NCBI GenBank assembly: GCA_016180845.1
Contig: JACPAK010000001.1
Coordinates: forward strand, 609,707-673,706
Source of the DNA: Deltaproteobacteria bacterium
GTDB taxonomy: Bacteria > UBA10199 > JACPAL01
Reading direction: 5' to 3'
DNA: 64,000 nucleotides
Positions within the stretch are counted from its first letter, which is position 1, and each line of letters starts with the position of its first letter. A program made the translations under genes and the position numbers. Below, in pieces: positions 1 to 7,770 of the stretch. Below the pieces are notes generated by a model that was given only the letters and a program-made list of their open reading frames with translations, searched no databases and was not told where the DNA came from.

Positions 1-9
1 ACAATAATC

Positions 10-43
10 ATGCAAAAGCCTCTTTTCTTAATCTCTTTTGCAT
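10..43. repeat. inverted repeat downstream of the thioesterase gene
   Basis: Nine-base arms (ATGCAAAAG and its complement) are separated by 16 bases. The hairpin lies about 55 bases beyond the minus-strand efflux operon end. It lacks a clear U-tract in either direction, so a terminator role is only possible. The rest of positions 1-98 shows no gene. Confidence 0.35.
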
Positions 44-98
44 CGCTTGCTAAGGGTGTCAAGTTTTGGACGTGACGCAGGGGGCCAATCTCGGGTCA

Positions 99-509
99 TT
101 ATTTTTTGTTCGAGACGACGTAAAACGTGGCTGTCGCCATTGCGACCTTTTCTTTTTTCCTCTCCAAGGTGGCATGGACGACGGCAAGTCGGTTCCCGCG
201 GAAGATGACCTGAGAGGTACAGTTGAGGTAATCGCCGACGAAGAGGGGGCGGAAATAATTCACCTTCAGCTCTACGGTAGAGCAGAAGTCATTATGTTGC
301 ATGGTCGAAAAAACGGCAGCGCCACAGGTGTAATCAAAGAAGGAAGAGATGACCCCTCCATGGATCCGGCCGGCGGGTGAGAGGTGGTCTTCCCGCAGGG
401 TCAAGACCGCCCTTGCCAACATTCGTTTTCGGTCGAATTTCAGGAGTCGATAACCTAACAAGCTCCCAAACTTGTCGGGCGATCGGTAATTTTTTGGCAT
501 TTTTTTCAT
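99..509 (-). CDS. PaaI-type hotdog-fold acyl-CoA thioesterase
   Basis: The 136-residue protein has the single hotdog-domain pattern of the PaaI/YbgC thioesterase group. The signature HGGV begins at residue 50, followed by an acidic residue at D59 (FFDYTCGAA), which in this family activates water to hydrolyse an acyl-CoA thioester in the cytoplasm. Its start codon overlaps the stop of the RND pump gene by four bases (ATGA), so it is the last gene of a translationally coupled efflux operon. The substrate cannot be read from the sequence. The association with a pump is unusual and could reflect membrane-lipid or aromatic acyl-CoA metabolism. Confidence 0.85.
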   Translation of the reverse strand: MKKMPKNYRSPDKFGSLLGYRLLKFDRKRMLARAVLTLREDHLSPAGRIHGGVISSFFDYTCGAAVFSTMQHNDFCSTVELKVNYFRPLFVGDYLNCTSQVIFRGNRLAVVHATLERKKEKVAMATATFYVVSNKK

Positions 510-3500
510 CCCTCACCCTCCTTCAAATGACCTCTCTCAAATTTCGTCAACAAACTATAAACAGATGGCACCACAAAAAGACTCAAGAGGGTTGAAATCA
601 AAACACCTCCGATAACGGCAGTAGCCATCGGAATTCTGGTTTCGGCGCCGGGGCCGAGTGAGAGGGCCGGAGGGATCGCTGCGGCAATCGTAGAGACCGA
701 GGTCATTAGGATTGGTCGGAGTCGGATCGGGCAGGCCTTAAGCATGGCGTCATGTACCGACTGTAGGGGCGCCCCTTGGTGCGCCCCTCCTTCGCGGCGC
801 ATCTGGTTTGTGAAATCAACGAGCAAGATCGAATTCTTCTTCACGATTCCCATGAGCAGGATCAATCCGATCATGCTGTAGATATTGAGCGATTGCCCGC
901 CGATCAGGAGTGAGAGAAAGGCCCCTGAGAGACTGAAGGGGAGTGCGACCAGGACGGAGATCGGGTGGAGAAAGCTGTTAAATTGAGAGGCGAGGATCAT
1001 GTAGGCGACGATGATTCCGAGCACGAGCGCGAACAAGAGACCTTGAAATGATTCCTGAAAGGTTTGAGTCGATCCGCTGAAGACCATCCGATAACCTTCC
1101 GGAAGTGTGTCACTCGAGAGCTTCTCGATGATTTCAAGCGCCTCGGATTGAGAGGCGCCTCGCGCGAGGTTTGCGTAGAGCTCTACGGCCCTTTCCCGAT
1201 TGATTCTGGAGATTTTTAAAAGCGATGGTTTTGATTCCGTGGCGACCACATCTGTGAGAGAGATCAGCTCGCCGCGGTTGTTTCGAACCATGAGCCGCAG
1301 GATGTCTTCCGACTTCATCCGGTCCTGGTCTTCCAGCCGGACACGGATGTCATTTCTCCTTCCCCCTTCCAGGAAACGGCCTGCCCGAACCCCCGCCATG
1401 GCGGCGTTGATTGTCCTGGCAATTGTCTCTATGCTGACCCCTCTCTCCGCCGCCTTTTGCCGATCAGGTACGATCTGAATCTCCGGCATGTCGGTTTGAT
1501 AGTCGGTGTCGACATCCACGAAGATCGGGTTTTCTGTCATTTTCTTTCGGACCTTTTCTGAAAGTTCCACAAGCTGGCTCCAGTCAGATCCACGAATCGT
1601 AAATTCGATCGGATACCCTCGATGCGCCGTGAATCCGCGCATGGAGAGGTCTTGAATAAAGACCTTCGTATCCGGGATCTTGTTGAGTTCCAGCCTTAAG
1701 AGGTCCATGAAATCAGCTTGAGAAAGTTCCCTTTCATTTTTTGGTTTCATCGTGACGAAGAGCATTCCGGTGTTGACATCTCCTCCTCCAAATCCGCCGA
1801 CGGCAGCGTAGTAACGTTTAAATTCCGGTCGGTTCATCAGGAATTCTTCCGCCTGTTTCATCCGGGCATTGGTAAATTCCAGAGAGGATCCGACGGGTGT
1901 TTGGAGTCGGACCAGCATCATCGATTGATCCTGGGCCGGGACGAATTCCTTCGGCAGGAAGCGAACTAAAAGAATAGAGACGAGGAAGAAAAGGAGCGAG
2001 CCCAGGATGACTTTTTTACGATTTTGGAGGCACCAGGGGAGGGTGCGACGGTAAAAGTCAGCCAATTTTTGGAACCACTCATTTGTTTTTCGGATGAGCC
2101 AGGAGGAATGATTTCGGGTCGAGACAAACTGTGAACACCGCATCGGTGTGAGGGTTAGCGCCTCGAGCAGTGAAAGACTGACAGCGACAGACATCGTGAC
2201 ACCGAATTGAAAAAAGAATCTTCCGATCACCCCCTTCATGAAGGCGACAGGGAGAAAGATCGCAATAATAGAAAGCGTGGCGCTGATGGCCGCGAAAGTG
2301 ATCTGACGAGATCCCTTCAGTGCCGCCTGGACGCGTTCCTCGCCCCCCTCCTGATGACGCACAATATTTTCGAGGACCATGATCGCGTCATCGACAACAA
2401 TCCCGACAGCCAGGATCAGGCCCAGCAGGGTAAAATTGTTCAGTGTAAAACCGGCGAAATAAAGGGCCAGGAAGGTTCCGATGATTGATGTCGGGATCGC
2501 GAGAAGGATATTCAGGGTCGAACTCCAGGAGCCGAGGAAGAGCCAGCAGACAATCCCTGTGAGGATCGCTGAAAGGAGGAGCGTGAAGTTCAGTTCCCTG
2601 ACCGATTCCTCGATGAAGCGTGTTCCATCGAAATTCACACCGAGTGCCATCCCCTCCGGGATATCTTTTTGCAGCGCCTCGACCTTTTTTCGGATATGGC
2701 CTGCGACCTCTACCGCGTTCGCCCCTCGTTGTTTGAGGATTCCGAGACCGACGGCCGGTTTCCCAAGGACACGCGAGATCCGGCGTGAATCCCCCAAGCC
2801 CTTTTCGATCGTCGCCACCTCTTTCAGAGTGATCGGTTGATAGACGGGAGTTCCACCTCGAGAGAGGATTCGGATATTTCCGAAATCCTCGAGGTTGGGC
2901 GCCTCTCCCATCGTGCGGATGTTAAATTCTTTTTCAGCGGTTTCGATCCGTCCGGCAGGAAGCTCCCGATGCTCGCGTTCGATGGCATTGACGACGTCAT
3001 CGAGTGTCAATTGGTACGCCTCGAGTTTGTCCTGATCGACCCAGATGCGCAGGTTTGGTTCCAGAAACCCCCCGAGGAAGATCTGACCGACACCCGGCAA
3101 GATTTGAAACTGATCCTTGAGGCGATCGCGCGCATAGGTCATCAGTTCACGCACCGGTTTGTCTCCGGAAAGAGAGACCCACATGATCGGCCGGTCCTCC
3201 GGGTTCGTCTTGGTCACCATCGGTGGGTCGATGTCATGAGGGAGGCGTCTCTGTTCCTGAGCAATCTTGGTCTGGACCTCCTGCAGGGCGACGTCGATAT
3301 CGCGCGAGAGTTCAAACTCGATCGTGACATACGCCTCTCCATGACGACACGAAGAGGTAATCTCGCGGATCCCCTGGACCGACGTCACCGCATCCTCGAT
3401 GATATCGACGACATCCGCCTCCATGACCTCGGGTGCGGCCCCCTCGAGGGAGAGGTGGACCGTGATGACCGGGAAATCGACGTCCGGAAGTTCGGAAACC

Positions 3501-3598
3501 CCCATGCGGGAAAAACCGATCCATCCGAAAAGAATCAGCGCCGCCATGAGCATCCAGGCAAAAACCGGGTTTCGAATCGAAATTTCTGAAAGGTTCAT
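506..3598 (-). CDS. RND-family efflux pump inner-membrane transporter (HAE1/AcrB-like)
   Basis: The 1030-residue protein has the AcrB-family layout: N-terminal transmembrane helix (residues 12-30), a large periplasmic loop, a block of helices from about 335, a second periplasmic loop and a last helix block near 850-1020. The adjacent aspartates of the proton relay are visible in TM4 as VVDDA (D403, D404), typical of drug/hydrophobe exporters rather than metal exporters. It is coupled by ATGA overlaps to the TolC-like gene upstream and the thioesterase downstream. No periplasmic adaptor (HlyD/AcrA type) gene is present in this operon. Near its C-terminal end a palindromic element adds an extra in-frame segment (HQGAPLQ). 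Confidence 0.93.
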   Translation of the reverse strand: MNLSEISIRNPVFAWMLMAALILFGWIGFSRMGVSELPDVDFPVITVHLSLEGAAPEVMEADVVDIIEDAVTSVQGIREITSSCRHGEAYVTIEFELSRDIDVALQEVQTKIAQEQRRLPHDIDPPMVTKTNPEDRPIMWVSLSGDKPVRELMTYARDRLKDQFQILPGVGQIFLGGFLEPNLRIWVDQDKLEAYQLTLDDVVNAIEREHRELPAGRIETAEKEFNIRTMGEAPNLEDFGNIRILSRGGTPVYQPITLKEVATIEKGLGDSRRISRVLGKPAVGLGILKQRGANAVEVAGHIRKKVEALQKDIPEGMALGVNFDGTRFIEESVRELNFTLLLSAILTGIVCWLFLGSWSSTLNILLAIPTSIIGTFLALYFAGFTLNNFTLLGLILAVGIVVDDAIMVLENIVRHQEGGEERVQAALKGSRQITFAAISATLSIIAIFLPVAFMKGVIGRFFFQFGVTMSVAVSLSLLEALTLTPMRCSQFVSTRNHSSWLIRKTNEWFQKLADFYRRTLPWCLQNRKKVILGSLLFFLVSILLVRFLPKEFVPAQDQSMMLVRLQTPVGSSLEFTNARMKQAEEFLMNRPEFKRYYAAVGGFGGGDVNTGMLFVTMKPKNERELSQADFMDLLRLELNKIPDTKVFIQDLSMRGFTAHRGYPIEFTIRGSDWSQLVELSEKVRKKMTENPIFVDVDTDYQTDMPEIQIVPDRQKAAERGVSIETIARTINAAMAGVRAGRFLEGGRRNDIRVRLEDQDRMKSEDILRLMVRNNRGELISLTDVVATESKPSLLKISRINRERAVELYANLARGASQSEALEIIEKLSSDTLPEGYRMVFSGSTQTFQESFQGLLFALVLGIIVAYMILASQFNSFLHPISVLVALPFSLSGAFLSLLIGGQSLNIYSMIGLILLMGIVKKNSILLVDFTNQMRREGGAHQGAPLQSVHDAMLKACPIRLRPILMTSVSTIAAAIPPALSLGPGAETRIPMATAVIGGVLISTLLSLFVVPSVYSLLTKFERGHLKEGEG
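765..788. repeat. palindromic element inside the RND pump coding sequence
   Basis: AGGGGCGC and its complement GCGCCCCT enclose an 8-base centre that can itself pair partly. The element keeps the minus-strand reading frame open, encoding the stretch GAHQGAPLQ in a cytoplasmic loop before the final helices. It resembles the two elements in the acetoacetyl-CoA synthetase gene at 13474 and 13917. Confidence 0.75.
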
Positions 3599-5058
3599 TG
3601 CTGCTCTCCCCGGTCGTCATCAATGGGCCTTTTCAGATGGGGGGGGATCGGGGTGGAGAGCGGTATCTCCCCCCGATTAAAGCGAGCCTCTGGCTTTGCC
3701 AGGGCGAGCGAATCGACCGTCTCTCCAAGCGCGATCTTCAACTGATGTGAATTCAATGTCGACTGGTGTCGGGTTCGATTCGCCTCTCGTCTCACCTCCT
3801 GCAGGTCCCGCAGTGATTGGAGGAGTTCGAGGTTGCTGACCAGCCCCAAATTATATTCCCGCTGATGGATCTTGAAGTTCTCCTCGGCCTTTTTTACGGC
3901 GAGATCGAGTGCCTGAACGGATTCCCGAGATGCTGTCAATTCATGATACGCCTCTTTGATCTCGAGCTCTGCCTTTTGATGGGAGGCCTCCTGGGAATAT
4001 TCGGCTTGTTTCAATTTCGCCTTCGCCTCTCGTGTTTTCCCTTTCGTTTCCAGTCCTGAGAAGATCGGAAAATTCAGCGTGAAGAGAACATCCCAATCGA
4101 TCTCCTTCTGAAATCCAACACGGTACGGGTAATAGTTTCCTTCCAGTCTTAATTCAGGAAGGTATCCCCCTCTCTCATAGAGGAGGTTTGCCTTCGAAAG
4201 CTTCAGATCGAAGTCGCTGGCGAGGACATCGGCCCGTTCACTTGAAGAGGGGAGATAATTGGGAAGCGGCAAAAGTTCCGGGAAGACTTCTTCGGAATCA
4301 CCCAGTTTTTTCTCCGGTTGAATTCCTGTCGTAAAAGAGAGCATCTCGCGCGCGATCGCCAATTGTCCACGGGCTTTCGAGATCTCCGCCTCGAGAAGCG
4401 CTCTTTGAGATTCTGTTGTTAAAATCTCGCTTGATCTCGATCGACCCAGACGGACCCTTTCCCGCAGATCCTTGATCCTTTTGTCCAAAACATTCCCCTG
4501 AGAGGTCAGGATCTCGAGGTCGGCCTCGAGCTCTTTTACGGTCAAGAAAAGTTGAGTCACCTCCAGAAAGAGGAGTTCACGCGCCCTCTCGATCCGCAGC
4601 CGGTTTCGTTCCTTATCTGAAGAGGAGGCGGTCAACGCGGAGTATTCCCGCAGTCCCTGAAAAATCGGTTGGGAGAGGTTGATCGCGACCTCGGGCCGAC
4701 TCTTTCTTAAGAATGTCGATCCCAACGTCCCATCGGTCGCGCCAGTCCCCGATGTGTCTTGAATAAACTCGGAACCCTTCACCGAAAGGTGGGGGAGGAC
4801 GGTGCTGAGCGCCCGAAAGTAACGTCCCTCGGCCGCCCGCAGCTCCTCTTCCTGGATCTGGAAATCCTGATTATGGACGAGGGCCGATTCGAAACAGTCG
4901 TGGAGGGTGAGAGGTTTTTCGTTTGCATTGTCTTGTGGGGTGGGTGACTCGGGTCGGGCGCCCGCCTGCGCGGAATGTATGAGCACAGGTGGGCGGAACC
5001 CGAGGCAGGACCCACCCCATTGAATGAGATAAAAGGCTAAGAAAAATAGGAGACGCAC
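3595..5058 (-). CDS. TolC-family outer-membrane efflux channel
   Basis: The 487-residue protein starts with a hydrophobic signal peptide (residues 1-21) and then shows two repeats of long amphipathic helices separated by short strand-like segments, the TolC/OprM pattern. In this family three subunits form the exit duct through the outer membrane. It is the first gene of the operon, and the next gene (RND pump) starts inside its stop codon. The start is GTG at 5058. A promoter of the form TTGAAT-17-TAAAAA ends 8 bases upstream, so the transcript would have almost no leader. Which adaptor protein it works with is unknown. Confidence 0.9.
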   Translation of the reverse strand: MRLLFFLAFYLIQWGGSCLGFRPPVLIHSAQAGARPESPTPQDNANEKPLTLHDCFESALVHNQDFQIQEEELRAAEGRYFRALSTVLPHLSVKGSEFIQDTSGTGATDGTLGSTFLRKSRPEVAINLSQPIFQGLREYSALTASSSDKERNRLRIERARELLFLEVTQLFLTVKELEADLEILTSQGNVLDKRIKDLRERVRLGRSRSSEILTTESQRALLEAEISKARGQLAIAREMLSFTTGIQPEKKLGDSEEVFPELLPLPNYLPSSSERADVLASDFDLKLSKANLLYERGGYLPELRLEGNYYPYRVGFQKEIDWDVLFTLNFPIFSGLETKGKTREAKAKLKQAEYSQEASHQKAELEIKEAYHELTASRESVQALDLAVKKAEENFKIHQREYNLGLVSNLELLQSLRDLQEVRREANRTRHQSTLNSHQLKIALGETVDSLALAKPEARFNRGEIPLSTPIPPHLKRPIDDDRGEQQ

Positions 5059-5066
5059 GCCCCTGA

Positions 5067-5095
5067 TTTTTAGACCTCAAGGGAGGTGAATTCAA
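5067..5095 (-). promoter_or_regulatory. predicted promoter of the efflux operon
   Basis: On the minus strand TTGAAT (5095-5090), a 17-base spacer and TAAAAA (5072-5067) precede the GTG start at 5058 by 8 bases. The predicted transcription start lies at or next to the start codon. Confidence 0.5.
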
Positions 5096-5114
5096 AGGAA
5101 ATAATTGGATCTTG

Positions 5115-5642
5115 TCAGCTGAGAGCTTCTGATTTTTGTTCAGAAACGATCGAACCTATCTTGAAGCAGACAAATGCCCCCATCGCTAAAATACCGGTTC
5201 GCAGGAAGCGTGCGCCCCATGAGGGACCAACGGCAGCTGATCTCCCCGGTTGTAAATCAGCGCACTCCTTGATCCCTCGGATTGCGACTTCAAAGAGATC
5301 ATCTGTTGTTCCAGTTGACGGTAACGCAAGGCTTCGGATCCGGTCGGTGGCACCGTGATTTGCCCATAGGCATCGTGGGAAATTACCACGATCTCGGCAC
5401 TCAAATTTTTCAAATTGGACAACCCGATCTCCTTCCCTAAACCAGGCGTGGACCCCCCTGAGGTGCCCTTGGTCCCCTCCTGGAAGTGGAGAGCGAACCG
5501 AAGCGATGAGGCTAACCCTCCCCTCCTCTTCGAACACTTGCGCTTGAAATTGGGTCCCGCCGGTAAATCGGCTGGGCTGTAAGGGTGAAAACTCGCTGAG
5601 CAAGGCAACAAGGGCATGGTCTAAATCAGTCTCAGAAATCAT
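5115..5642 (-). CDS. hypothetical protein with C-terminal membrane segment
   Basis: The 175-residue product is not recognised. The N-terminal 130 residues look soluble (mixed helix and strand). One hydrophobic segment near residues 145-165 (FLRTGILAMGAFVCFKIGSI) is followed by a short polar tail, which suggests a C-terminal anchor with the bulk in the cytoplasm. A weak ribosome site AAAGGT lies 8 bases before the ATG. It may follow the two small genes at 5654-6384 in one transcript. Other unknown proteins in this window (7771, 59916, 60639, 61858) share the same tail-anchor layout. Confidence 0.6.
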   Translation of the reverse strand: MISETDLDHALVALLSEFSPLQPSRFTGGTQFQAQVFEEEGRVSLIASVRSPLPGGDQGHLRGVHAWFREGDRVVQFEKFECRDRGNFPRCLWANHGATDRIRSLALPSTGTTDDLFEVAIRGIKECADLQPGRSAAVGPSWGARFLRTGILAMGAFVCFKIGSIVSEQKSEALS

Positions 5643-5653
5643 AGATAATACCT

Positions 5654-5914
5654 TTACGGCTCGTAGTCGGCGCCGACAGTCTGGAAGCGGAAATCTTGTT
5701 CTCGGATCCTTTTTGTCCCCTCCATCATCATCCGGTAGCTGGTGGTGTAAGTCCCGATCTGTTCCAGGAAAGAGTCATTTGAGGCCATTGGCTCACCCGG
5801 TGCAGGGGGAACGGGGAGTAATTGACCGAACAACGTTGCCAAGGCACCCGCAGCAATACCGACCACTGGGATGCCAACTACGAGTGATAATGCCAAGGTT
5901 GCTACTGGTCTCAT
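5654..5914 (-). CDS. small exported or membrane-anchored hypothetical protein
   Basis: The 86-residue protein opens with a hydrophobic segment (residues 5-33) rich in Val, Ala and Gly, then a proline-rich linker (LLPVPPAPGEP) and a polar helix. No family is recognised. Its start overlaps the stop of the gene at 5911 by four bases, so the two are probably co-translated and may act together at the inner membrane or in the periplasm. Confidence 0.6.
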   Translation of the reverse strand: MRPVATLALSLVVGIPVVGIAAGALATLFGQLLPVPPAPGEPMASNDSFLEQIGTYTTSYRMMMEGTKRIREQDFRFQTVGADYEP

Positions 5915-6384
5915 AGTTGAACCCCCGAATCCTTGATAGCATCGATAATTGTTCTATAAGCTTGTGACCAGGTCCTAACGGTACCTTCTTCGATAGGACC
6001 GGTATATGCCGATTCAAATTTCCCTGTGTCAATATCGGTCCATGCTCTCAGGATATCCCTAAAGGCTGTCTGTTGCGGAGATTGTTTCTGGGCCGCATCC
6101 ATATAGTCCAAAATAATCTCTCGGTCTGCGGCAGAGAATTGGCTGATTGCGATGAGTTGATGATGGAGAGTTTTTGCCCTTTCGGTACTTGAAAGGACCT
6201 GGGTGGCAACTCGACTGTAGGCATCGACCGCACCCGATCCATAGTTTACCGGTCCCAGTGACCCACTGCTGTCCATGTCCTTGTCACTGTCGACAGGTGG
6301 ATGGTCTCTGGTCAATGAGAGGACGGCTAACGATAATCCAATTGTTGCAATCCCCAATACCTCTAATCCTCCTAATGCTCTCAT
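5911..6384 (-). CDS. hypothetical protein with N-terminal membrane segment
   Basis: The 157-residue protein has one hydrophobic segment at about residues 5-25 and a helical, polar remainder likely to be periplasmic. I chose the ATG at 6384 because a strong ribosome site AGGAGG lies 5 bases upstream; a GTG sits directly before it. It is the first of a coupled pair with the 86-residue gene. No domain is recognised. Confidence 0.6.
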   Translation of the reverse strand: MRALGGLEVLGIATIGLSLAVLSLTRDHPPVDSDKDMDSSGSLGPVNYGSGAVDAYSRVATQVLSSTERAKTLHHQLIAISQFSAADREIILDYMDAAQKQSPQQTAFRDILRAWTDIDTGKFESAYTGPIEEGTVRTWSQAYRTIIDAIKDSGVQL

Positions 6385-6422
6385 CACTACCTCCTTATGG
6401 TTTGATAAATAACTCAGAGTTA

Positions 6423-6899
6423 TTATCGAGTTTCGGGGGGGATTGTTGCGACTAAAAATTGCGAAAAATTGCGAAGGAATTCAGCGGGTGTCACAATCTC
6501 ACCTCCAGCGAAGGATTTTTGGGCCAGGAGCACCTTATCCCCCGTAACCAGATAATCGGCCTTCCCAGCACGGAGGCAGGCGAGAAATTTCCGATCGTGA
6601 GGGTCCTGGAGCAAAGGGATATTTGAGAAGGACTCTCGCGGGATGGTCTCGACAAAAGGAAGGATTTCTTCCTCGACAATAGTCTTTACCTCCCTGTCTG
6701 TAAGACCGAACTTCGGATAGCTGAGAACTCGAAGATACTCTTCCAGGATAGATCGAGAGAGGACCAATCGTATCCGGTCCGCTTGCCATAAGGTGACCAA
6801 TCGAGCGCTAATCCCCTCGAAGAGAAGGGCCGAGACGATAACGTTGGTATCGAGAACAACTTTAGGAGGAGGGGCGGCGTGCCCAGCGGACGGCCTCAT
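6423..6899 (-). CDS. PIN-domain toxin, VapC-like (COG1569 type)
   Basis: The 158-residue protein begins its PIN fold with VVLDTNVIVSALL; the first catalytic Asp is in LDTN, further acids are in LQDPHDRKFLA, and the C-terminal ADYLVTGDKVL supplies the last Asp pair. PIN toxins are Mg-dependent RNases that are kept inactive by the antitoxin. The gene overlaps the end of the AbrB-type antitoxin gene by 38 bases. Its last 11 codons (LVATIPPETR and stop) occur again as a diverged copy at 7664-7711 upstream of the pair, suggesting past duplication or insertion. Confidence 0.88.
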   Translation of the reverse strand: MRPSAGHAAPPPKVVLDTNVIVSALLFEGISARLVTLWQADRIRLVLSRSILEEYLRVLSYPKFGLTDREVKTIVEEEILPFVETIPRESFSNIPLLQDPHDRKFLACLRAGKADYLVTGDKVLLAQKSFAGGEIVTPAEFLRNFSQFLVATIPPETR

Positions 6900-7101
6900 C
6901 GATATCCTTTTCTGTCAAGCCGAGGGATCGGATCTTCGCCCGAATACGTTTGAGTCGCTCTCCTTGGGACTGGATGACGACCGGTCTTAATACAATCTCT
7001 TCACCGCGGGCAAAGACGTCGAAATACTCGATTTCTTCGAACCCCTTGAGCGCCTCCTTCGGGATTGTAATCTGATTTTTGTAGGTCCTCTTGGCGAGCA
7101 T
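6862..7101 (-). CDS. AbrB/MazE-fold antitoxin paired with the PIN toxin
   Basis: The 79-residue protein starts with the swapped-hairpin DNA-binding pattern of SpoVT-AbrB proteins (NQITIPKEALKGF). A helical, basic C-terminus follows and is expected to wrap the toxin. As the first gene of the pair it should both neutralise the PIN RNase and repress the shared promoter. The promoter TTGACG-17-TAATAT ends exactly 6 bases before the ATG with no Shine-Dalgarno site, so the mRNA is probably leaderless. Confidence 0.88.
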   Translation of the reverse strand: MLAKRTYKNQITIPKEALKGFEEIEYFDVFARGEEIVLRPVVIQSQGERLKRIRAKIRSLGLTEKDIDEAVRWARRPSS

Positions 7102-7102
7102 G

Positions 7103-7136
7103 AAGTAATATTAAATTACTCCATTACTTTCGTCAA
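7103..7136 (-). promoter_or_regulatory. promoter and likely autoregulatory operator of the AbrB-PIN pair
   Basis: On the minus strand TTGACG (7136-7131), 17 bases, TAATAT (7113-7108), 6 bases, then ATG. The hexamer AGTAAT or its complement occurs three times within 7104-7128, overlapping the -10 box and spacer. This arrangement fits repression by the antitoxin. Confidence 0.65.
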
Positions 7137-7198
7137 TCCTTGTTTCAAGCCGGAGAGCTGATAACCCCTCTGTCCCATGGTTTCATTTGTTACTGAGA

Positions 7199-7221
7199 CC
7201 TCCCCTTAAACTAAGGGGAGG
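7199..7221. repeat. CCTCCCCTTA palindromic repeat, copy 1
   Basis: Ten-base perfect arms CCTCCCCTTA and TAAGGGGAGG flank the centre AAC. The same core recurs at 7713-7735. Here the repeat supplies the stop codon and last residues of the 127-residue gene beside it. Confidence 0.75.
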
Positions 7222-7594
7222 TGAAATTTGTTAGAAGCAGGAAGCCAGCTACAAAAAATCCCATTGACTCTATAGCTCCCAAAAAGGCCACATAAGACAC
7301 TCCTTTGTAGGCACGGGCGAGTCTTCTTATCTCTGTGGCTACCTCTGGGGCCATTGCAGAAGCATCCTGAAGGAGTTCTTGAGAGGTGTTTCTTAAACGA
7401 GAATATGCAAATCCACAAATTCCGACTCCAATGGATCCACTCACTCCAAACATCGCTGAGTCATTTAATTTTTTTTGGGCATCAAACGATCCATCATAAC
7501 TTCTTTTTTTACAGAATAAGAGACCCGTCATGAGTGGGAGTGACCCTAGAAGGAGGGCTGAGCCGATACGATTTATTAAACCTAGAGGAGGCAT
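7211..7594 (-). CDS. small multi-pass membrane protein, unknown
   Basis: The 127-residue protein has three or four hydrophobic segments (about residues 10-27, 47-65 and 100-122) and no recognised domain. Its last codons and stop codon lie in the palindromic repeat at 7199-7221, so the original 3' end may have been replaced when the repeat arrived. It sits alone between the AbrB-PIN pair and a fragment resembling the 3' end of the PIN gene. Confidence 0.5.
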   Translation of the reverse strand: MPPLGLINRIGSALLLGSLPLMTGLLFCKKRSYDGSFDAQKKLNDSAMFGVSGSIGVGICGFAYSRLRNTSQELLQDASAMAPEVATEIRRLARAYKGVSYVAFLGAIESMGFFVAGFLLLTNFTSP

Positions 7595-7663
7595 TGCTCT
7601 TGCCCCCTTGCTGGATTCATTTTCTTAAGGATTGCTCCTGTTCTTAGAAACATCTTGATTAAG

Positions 7664-7711
7664 TTATCGAATTTTGGACGGGATTGTTGCGACTAAAAAA
7701 AGTTGAATGTC
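7664..7711 (-). pseudogene. diverged copy of the PIN toxin 3' end
   Basis: Read on the minus strand, this stretch encodes LVATIPSKIR and a stop, matching the PIN toxin terminus LVATIPPETR and stop. The nucleotide match is about 32 of 36 positions with 6421-6456. No further PIN sequence continues upstream. Confidence 0.6.
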
Positions 7712-7712
7712 A

Positions 7713-7735
7713 TCTCCCCTTAAACTAAGGGGAGG
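7713..7735. repeat. CCTCCCCTTA palindromic repeat, copy 2
   Basis: CTCCCCTTA-AAC-TAAGGGGAG repeats the core of copy 1 with one outer base changed. A related G-rich stretch (AAGGGGAGGGG) follows at about 7754-7764, so the whole may be a short non-autonomous repeat of roughly 50 bases. Confidence 0.7.
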
Positions 7736-7770
7736 TGACAGAAGTCACGGGAAGCCAAGGGGAGGGGTTA

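Noticed and set aside
2837..3589. 250-codon open frame antisense to the RND pump gene
   Set aside because: It lies entirely within a well-supported gene on the other strand, has no recognisable motif and its composition is a by-product of the RND codon bias.
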